In this document: piece after piece, positions 58,040-64,000 of the stretch
Layout of the letters: the number at the start of each line of letters is the position of its first letter
How positions within the stretch are numbered: position 1 is the first letter of the stretch
Assembly (NCBI GenBank): GCA_026545765.1
Contig: JAIFAC010000120.1
Coordinates: 62,001-126,000, forward strand
Source: Plantago major
Lineage: Eukaryota > Streptophyta > Magnoliopsida > Lamiales > Plantaginaceae
Direction of reading: 5' to 3'
DNA length: 64,000 nt
The notes under the pieces: model-generated
The model's input: only the letters and a program-made list of their open reading frames with translations
What the model was told of the DNA's origin: nothing
Database searches by the model: none
Program-made: the position numbers and the translations under genes

Positions 58040-59213
58040 GCCCTGGACCCGTCCTAAACCCTAATTAAGACCGTAATTCCCGGATGGTGTTTTCAAATTC
58101 AGTTGATTTAGGGGTTCACCATTCCCCTTAGGGTTTTAGAATTTACGGTGAGTTCCTGAAACTAACTTTTTGTGTTCTGAAACTAACATTTTATGCTATG
58201 AAACTAACTCATGCGTTGTGAAACTAACTTTTTGTGTTCTGAAGCTAATTCTTATGTCCTGAAACTAACTTTTTTGTGTTATGAAATTAACTCATGCGTT
58301 GTGAATCTAAATATTTAATATCTGAAACTAAGAGACTTGCTCCTGAAACTAGCAGACTATATCCTGAAACTAACAGACTTTGTTGTCCAACCTAGCTTAT
58401 AAGTCATGCGTTCTAGCATACTAATTAGAGTTACAAAATACAAGCATACTGAACTTTGCATTTATATGTCCGTCTATTATCTTCTGAAACAACACCCTGA
58501 ATGGTGTTTTATATAAGCTTTTCGAATGTTTTTTCAGGGCTAGAGTTTGGAGAAACTCGACACACGTTTTTAATCCCCCGCGGTTAAATGTTGTTTCCGT
58601 GGCCTTTTGCTTTCCTGAAACCAACAGAAAAGACTCATGAAACCAACAAAATTGGCTCTTGAAACTAACTCAAAGACTCATGAACCAACAAAATTGGCTC
58701 CTGAAACTAACTCAAAGACTCATGAAACCAACAAAGCGGCTCTGAAACTAACTAAAAAAGCGACTCAAATGGAAACATTTAGAACTCTGGTTTGCCATAA
58801 CTATAATTGAGCCAAAACATCAAAATATTGAAATTCAAATCCATCCCAATTACTACTGACATCCAGCAACAAGCACAAAAAGGAACATATAGACAAAAAT
58901 AGAGAAAAACAACAAAAAATAGTGCAAAAAATTTAATAATCCTGATTTTAGTGCTAAAATACCTTCAACATGTAAATAAACAAAAATCTTCTTATTCTTT
59001 GCAAAGAGAAGCTCGACAATAAAGTTTCCATAGCCGGTTGAAGCTTCAGATGCCGATTTAGCAACATAATTGCGAGTATCTGAGAATCCTCATGAAATAA
59101 ATTGACCTAGCAAACATATCAACCGGTGAGAAGAATGGAAGGATGAGAAGTGAAATAGAAATAAAAATTGAGATGAAAACGAAGAATTACCGATTTTTTT
59201 CCGCAGATCTGGA

Positions 59214-59363
59214 TTAAAACCCTAGGTAATTGGAATCGAAATAAATCTTCCGAACTTCAGGTCCTCGTCTTGATATCTCATCTCGCTTGAATCCGAACTT
59301 CAGGTCCTCGTCCTCCTCCGGCGATGCAACGGCGGTGTTGAAGCTCTCGGAATCGACAGCCAT
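59214..59363 (-). CDS. Exon-like ORF reading in from the MULE right end
   Basis: Minus-strand ATG at 59363 (context CACCATGGCTG) gives MAVDSESFNTAVASPEEDED, LKFGFKRDEISRRGPEVRK and 11 more residues to a stop at 59214. DLKFGFKRDE resembles the N-terminus of plant sucrase/ferredoxin-like (thioredoxin-fold) proteins, but the match is short. The 20 bases encoding DEDLKFG occur twice (about 59250 and 59297), which shifts the frame in the second copy. Upstream is a CTT/GAA-rich leader. It is either a captured host first exon (Pack-MULE style) or the element's own second gene. Confidence 0.35.
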   Translation of the reverse strand: MAVDSESFNTAVASPEEDEDLKFGFKRDEISRRGPEVRKIYFDSNYLGF

Positions 59364-59653
59364 GGTGGAAAAATGAGAAGACGATTTGGTAAAGAAGAAG
59401 AAGAAGAAGAAGAAGAGTAGAGTTGTTCTTTGGTGAAGAAGAAGAAGAAAGCGGTTCAGATCTGAGATGATGAGGATGATTAGTAAGGGAGCAGAGGAAG
59501 GGGAAGATGTAGGTGAAAGCAAGGGGTATTTTTGTCATGTTACAGTTATTTTAAATTAGAATGGCCTTAGTTGCAATACATTTAATGAGTGGTCCTTCAT
59601 TGATGTAGTTTCACTAAAGTGATTTATATTGGTAATTTTTCCTATTTTGTATT

Positions 59654-60981
59654 CGTTGATATGGGATTTATAATTTCAGAACCGCAACTAATTGCATGCT
59701 ATTGATTTTAATTTGTTGCAATGGCATAGTTCTTCAAATTGTAGATAAGTTTAACCTCATGGTTACATGAATTTGTTACCGCAATGATAGATTTGCATTC
59801 ATGTATATGACAATGTTAAGACTTAAAGCCTATGCATGTTATTACTTTTGTTTGGGTACTGTTTGCCAATTGTATAGTGTGACTACATGTTTATACTATA
59901 AAATTATAAATGTCTTGGTGGTCATGTGACTTAGATCTTGTTGTTGTGATCGTACCATGGTCTTATTGTATATCTATGAGAGATTTGCTCACTTTATAAG
60001 TTATGTTTTAGTTGCAAGAAGTTGTACGTTGACGTTTATGCACACACATAGAATCATGCATTCATGAGTTGAGTCTGAAAGCATGCATTCTTGTTAACAA
60101 GACGTTAAGGTTTGAAGTAAAGAAAAGTTTGTAGTTTAAAGAAAAGTAAAGGGGCTCGTAAGGACACCACCCTAAGCATTTGTGGCAATTTCAAGAGTAT
60201 CGGCTAGAGTGTGATTAGTGCCTCTAGTCGTGTTTTAAGAGTTTTAAGACGCCACCTTGGGCTGGGGTAGGACCTTGCGATGCCAAGTGAGCTCGCGATC
60301 ATGTTAAGATTTTAAGACGTTTCAAGAGAAAGTTTCAAGACAAGTTTCAAGTTCAAGTTAAAGAGTTTTCAAGAATAAGAAGTTAGTGTTTAGAGTCAAG
60401 TCAGGTCATAAGGTTGCATTAAGCAAGATTAAAAGCTTTAAAAGACATGAATATAGAAATTAAAGTCATGGCACGTGCATGGAGTTTACTCAGTCAAGTG
60501 GTCACGACTGACCCTTGCTAAAATTATCAATTTTAGGTACTTTAAGCCGAGCTGATCGGAGTGGCGAGTGTTGCCGGAGCAGTGATCAGTATTAGGAAAA
60601 TCTTTAATATATTTAAAGTTCATGATTTCAAATACTTTGCAATGTTGTAAGAATTTAGCTATTTATAGTTCCGCTGCATATTTTACAAGTTCAAGAATTA
60701 TTTTCAAGAATTTTCATGTGAAGTCATTTGTGTAAGCGTTTAATTACGTTTTAAATTTTTATAATTGAAGTTAAGTCAATTTCCAAACTCACGAACTAGC
60801 CTTGAGTCATATTTTTACTTCTTCTTTTTTAAAATTATAGGTAGCTACAAAACATATCGTAATATTTTAAAATAAAATTTCATAAAGTATAAAATGTTTA
60901 AAATAGTTTGGGATTACTAGAGAACATGACAGTCGAGCTTAAATTATAAAACTCGAATTTGCTCGAAAATAATTAAAAGAT

Positions 60982-60986
<5 letters not shown>
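59654..60986. other. Non-coding, possibly old LTR-retrotransposon sequence
   Basis: No ORF. 60140-60600 (AGGGGCTCGTAAGGACACC, GCTGGGGTAGGACCTTGCG, GATCGGAGTGGCGAG) has the style of plant gypsy LTRs, but no terminal repeats or target duplication were found. Confidence 0.3.

Positions 60987-61055
<69 letters not shown>
60987..61055. repeat. (TA)n microsatellite
   Basis: About 34 uninterrupted TA units. Confidence 0.97.
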
Positions 61056-61057
<2 letters not shown>

Positions 61058-61137
61058 TTTTTCTTAATTTTGAAAGGCTTCGAGCTTTCGAGTCGAGCTA
61101 TATTCGAACTTTGTTAGTTTTCGAGCTTGTTGGTCCA

Positions 61138-62755
61138 GATAACGGCAAAGTAAAAGACTAGGGGGGGGGGGTGAATAGTCTTTTAAAACTTTTGTCGATA
61201 AACACAGTTTCTCATATATCTGTGAAGATATCTGATACTTAATTTCAGAGAGCGGAAGACATTTCTGTGATAAGTGCACGTGCTCAACAAGATAAGTGTA
61301 AATACTTTGCAAGATAAATAAAGCAAGTAATAAACTGCAGAAAGTAAATAACACAAGTCTTTTTATAGTGGTATCTGAAGGTGGCGTAATCCTTCAACTA
61401 ATCCACTTCGGTCTTACTCAGACCTAGAATCTACTAAGACAGATAATTGAGGTGACCTTACAAGTATCTTCTCTTGATTCCTAAATACACTAGGTTCCCA
61501 ACCAAGTGTTCCCCCTGAGTTATTCCCCGGCTTTCACAACCAAGTACTTCCTGTACTCAGAAACCTTTTTGAGCTATTCCTTAGTTTCCCAAACTAAGTA
61601 CTTCACAATTTCGATAACCTTGGAGTTATTCCTTAGTTTCCCAAACTAAGTACTTCCTGTACTCCACGCCGATTAAGGTGTTGGTTAAGGTAGTTTGTCA
61701 GGAGAGCTTCTTTAATAACTTGTTCAGTTATTCAGATAACTCTATGAATCAAGTATACTTAATACACTTTGCAATGTATGGTATCTTGTTCTTTACTGAC
61801 CCAAGTCTATGATAAGTGTTCAAGAGAATGAAACTCAGATATGAAATCTTAGTTCAACTCTTTCACAAATAACAATGCTTGTTAAGGATCAGGACACTTA
61901 GAACTTTAGTGCTACTTAGAATCAAGAGCTTTGGTGCAATGAAAGCTTGAAGGTAAGTAGTTTGCTTGAGAGAGCTTGTGTGAGAGTGTAAGTTCTGTGT
62001 GTTCTAAGGTATGTTCTGTGGTGTGTTCTCAAGCAGTCTAAGTGTTGATATTTATAGATGAATTTGAGTACCGTTTGAATAGTATCCGTTAGGCTTAACT
62101 CAATTTCAAACTATTGATATCTGAGTATAATCTTTATGTGAGTTTGTCTTCTTTTTCAGAAGCTACCGTTTTTGTTCAGACATTTATGTCCGCGCATTTA
62201 ATGCACTGTACTATACTTTGTCATGTAGTGCCAACGGAACTATGCACGCTTTCTGGAGCTTTGCACGTCCTTTTCCAGAGATTATCACAACTCCAGATAC
62301 CATTTGTTGAAACAACTTGTTATAATATATTTCTTTTCAGAAACATAATTTAAGTCCAAGGTATCTGAGTGTAGATATATGTGGGCACTTTCCTCGTTTC
62401 AGAAACCTTTTATTTCTCAGATATCTCTTGTAACACTGTTTATTTAAAAACGCTTGTGTCTTCAAGATATCTGGTCATAGGTATCTGAAAATCCTTTGTC
62501 TTCAGCAATCTTGTGCAATCTTCAAGTCTTCAAAATTTGTTGAACTTTTCCTGCCGGATGCCTTCTTCTTGGTCTTCTTCAGAAAATAAAAATTACATGT
62601 CGAGACCTAACATCCTATACAAGATTTGCTAGACTACCATACTTAGTGAGTTTCCTCTTTTACAATGTTCAAGTGAACCAAGAATATTAACCACCTTTCT
62701 GAGCTAAGATAAGTCATTAGTTTGCTGATCAAAATCTAAACAGATATTCCTAACA
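61138..62755 (-). mobile_element. 3' LTR of an LTR retrotransposon
   Basis: On the minus strand it starts TGTTAGGAATATCTG at 62755 and ends TCTGGACCAACA at 61138 (TG...CA, 1618 bases). A purine-rich tract, AAAATGGGGAAAATT, lies immediately upstream (62756-62770), as required for plus-strand priming. A truncated copy of the same LTR is at 24085-25045. A run of G at about 61161-61171 differs in length between the two copies. Confidence 0.8.
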
Positions 62756-62770
62756 AATTTTCCCCATTTT
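62756..62770 (-). other. Polypurine tract of the LTR retrotransposon
   Basis: AAAATGGGGAAAATT on the minus strand, directly abutting the LTR start; the standard primer site for plus-strand DNA synthesis. Confidence 0.65.
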
Positions 62771-64000
62771 GATCAGTCAACGATGACTATCTGACCTATT
62801 ACAAATCTGGATGAGGAAATAATCCACTACTTAGTCATTTCTTATGATTTTTCAATTCATATAATTAAGTGCAGAAAGTAAACATCAACCAAATCACAAG
62901 GTGTGATCTTTGCTGACAAGTTATCTTTTATAGAAAAAGATATATGAGAGTAAGTTCATCAGATATGTTAAAAAGAAAGTTTACAGATAACTTTAGTACA
63001 TAATACAATTCAGCTCAGTCAGCAAGATACAAAAAATACATAGTAAATTAGGACAACAGGAGTAACCAAGCTCCAAGTAGACATCCTAATAAACTAATCT
63101 TCAAGTCTTCAACACTTCAAGTCTTCAAAAGCAGTTCCATGGATCAATCTGTAAATTTTCTATCACCAAACCTTTTGATATCATCAGAGTAGTCATAGAG
63201 AAGTGTTCTGACAATCATCTCTGTGTCTCTGGCAAATCCACAGACTTCCTTGTAGGTTTTGGTAGGATTTTCTTGGCAAAATGCTTGACCACGGATACTT
63301 TCCCACTTCCGGACATGCTCGATTCGATGTCGATAGCTTGGTATTCATAAATGATCTTGGATATCGATGTCACCCTTGTATTGATCTTGATCAAGTAGAA
63401 GGACTGTAGGGTTCCTGACAAGTCTTTCTCTTGTGCCTGTTCCAGTGATGTTGGGAATTCTGTGCACATCATCTGGCTTTCCATAAGGACATACATCAGA
63501 GAGGTCCTTCTTCATGGCTTCTATTCTATTGATTACTTCAAAATCCAGCCAGGCTTTGATGTGGTTGGTGTTAATCAAGTTGGCTTGTCTTTTCTCCATG
63601 CCATGAGCTGTTTATGGATTGGTTCTGGAAATTTTTCATTTACTAATAAGTGCTTGAGTTCCAGAATCCAGTAGCCATTCTTTTGATTAATGCACCTGTA
63701 GACAGAGGAGTCACTGTTGGTCTTCACATACTCAATCTTGGCTTCTTCAGGCCTGAGTGGTAGTTGAAGTTGTCTTTGTTTAGCTCTCAGCCTGTTCCTC
63801 CTTTGTCTTGAATTCTCCCTTGGGGTAATGCTTGAAGAACCACCCTGGATAGACTTGGTATTTCCAAAGGGTGTTTTAGCTGCCAAAGGCTTTGCAGCTA
63901 TGGGCTCAGTTAGGCTATCAATTTTTCCTTTTCTATGAAGAGGAGCTTCATCTTCATCAGTCTCTTCATCATCATCATCAAGATTAATTCTTGTGAGTTT
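62771..64000 (-). mobile_element. Internal region of the LTR retrotransposon, 3' part
   Basis: Region between the polypurine tract and the window edge, on the minus strand. About 430 bases next to the LTR are non-coding; the remainder holds an unidentified ORF. Reverse transcriptase and integrase are not in view and would lie beyond 64000. Confidence 0.65.
63215..64000 (-). pseudogene. Retroelement-associated ORF of unknown function, partial
   Basis: Open to the window edge: KLTRINLDDDDEETDEDEAP, basic QRRNRLRAKQRQLQLPLRPE, then YRCINQKNGYWILELKHLLV and KFPEPIHKQLMAWRKDKPT with a stop at 63575. The reading continues one frame over with INTNHIKAWLDFEVINRIEA, PYGKPDDVHRIPNI and VLLLDQDQYKGDIDI (to 63345), then in a third frame to 63215 with KVSVVKHFAKKILPKP. 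It is not reverse transcriptase, RNase H or integrase. Its place just before the 3' LTR is where some plant Copia lineages carry an extra ORF. The two frame changes suggest decay. No domain recognised. Confidence 0.45.

Larger units (their letters stand above)
56155..58760. repeat. 21-bp GAAACTAAC minisatellite
   Basis: A core (T)GAAACTAAC or GAAACCAAC recurs, mostly at about 21-base spacing, roughly 80-100 times over 2.6 kb, interrupted by MITE copies and a unique segment. In the first four units it is coding (Glu-Thr-Asn plus four variable residues); after that all frames contain stops. A segment of about 600 bases (about 56440-57060) is duplicated at about 58040-58640, including TTATAAGTCAT, GGTGTTTTATATA(G/A)GC and AATCCCCCGC. 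Confidence 0.85.
55466..59642 (+). mobile_element. Mutator-like element (MULE), internally rearranged
   Basis: The left end GGAAATTGCATATAAGGACC and the minus-strand right end GGAAAAATTACCAATATAAA are imperfect inverted repeats (CACTTT and GAAACT also align). The flanks are TATTTTGTATA (55455-55465) and TATTTTGTATT (59643-59653), a 10-11 bp duplication as expected for Mutator insertions. Inside are a PB1-like transposase N-terminus from the left end, a 21-bp minisatellite, a small MITE twice, and an exon-like ORF reading in from the right end. The catalytic transposase domain is missing. Confidence 0.75.

Noticed and set aside
56155-58760. Possible CRISPR-like array because of short repeats with variable spacers
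   Set aside because: The repeat is 9-10 bases at 21-base spacing, first in coding frame, in a plant Mutator-like element; there are no cas genes and it behaves as a minisatellite.
59394-59452. GAA repeat as a possible functional coding tract
   Set aside because: A simple GAAGAA microsatellite in the presumed leader; the Phe/Leu-rich frame is not credible.

Overview
The window is nuclear DNA of a flowering plant, most likely a eudicot. It has GT-AG introns, plant-type genes (a pollen-type exopolygalacturonase and an F-box protein of the At4g00755 family) and many plant transposon families (CACTA, hAT, Mutator-like, Helitron, Stowaway-like MITEs, LTR elements, L1-type LINE). AT-rich intergenic DNA dominates. 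I see no bacterial-style operons, rRNA, tRNA or CRISPR arrays. Only two host genes look intact: an exopolygalacturonase at 28752-30341 (+, 4 exons, 399 codons) and an F-box gene at 52291-54748 (-, 5 coding exons, 318 codons).

Layout. 0-5 kb: a minus-strand promoter/leader (possibly an LTR), a CACTA right end with transposase-associated coding remnants, and a hAT remnant carrying a foldback repeat. 6.4-8.1 kb: an exopolygalacturonase pseudogene with all four exons but several frameshifts. 8.1-25.2 kb: two near-identical direct copies of about 7.3-7.5 kb plus a third partial copy. Each unit starts in the 3' end of the polygalacturonase sequence and contains repeated 270-bp modules, a Stowaway-like MITE, leader-like modules and a retroelement-like block with an acidic ORF. 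25.6-27.7 kb: a 5'-truncated LINE. 28.7-30.3 kb: the intact polygalacturonase. 33.6-42 kb: a decayed autonomous Helitron (minus strand, Rep plus PIF1-type helicase) broken by two CACTA elements that have perfect 3-bp target duplications. 42.1-43.5 kb: a solo LTR with a 5-bp target duplication. 44.7-50.2 kb: foldback elements nested inside one another, the largest with arms of about 1 kb. 50.3-51.1 kb: an F-box gene relic. 52.3-54.7 kb: the intact F-box gene. 55.5-59.6 kb: a Mutator-like element with a 10-11 bp target duplication. It carries a PB1-like transposase N-terminus that runs into a 21-bp (Glu-Thr-Asn heptad) minisatellite. 61.1-64.0 kb: the 3' LTR and internal end of an LTR retrotransposon on the minus strand, running off the window.

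The genes do not form a pathway. The host theme is a polygalacturonase pair (one dead, one live), with the dead copy's tail acting as the start of a local segmental amplification. The most unusual structures are the polygalacturonase-tail tandem array, the nested foldback stack with a recurrent CTTCCATGG palindrome, and the minisatellite-bearing Mutator-like element. Many differences between the two array copies fall at CCG/CTG-type motifs, which suggests consensus sequencing errors in methylated DNA; small frameshifts there should be treated with caution.
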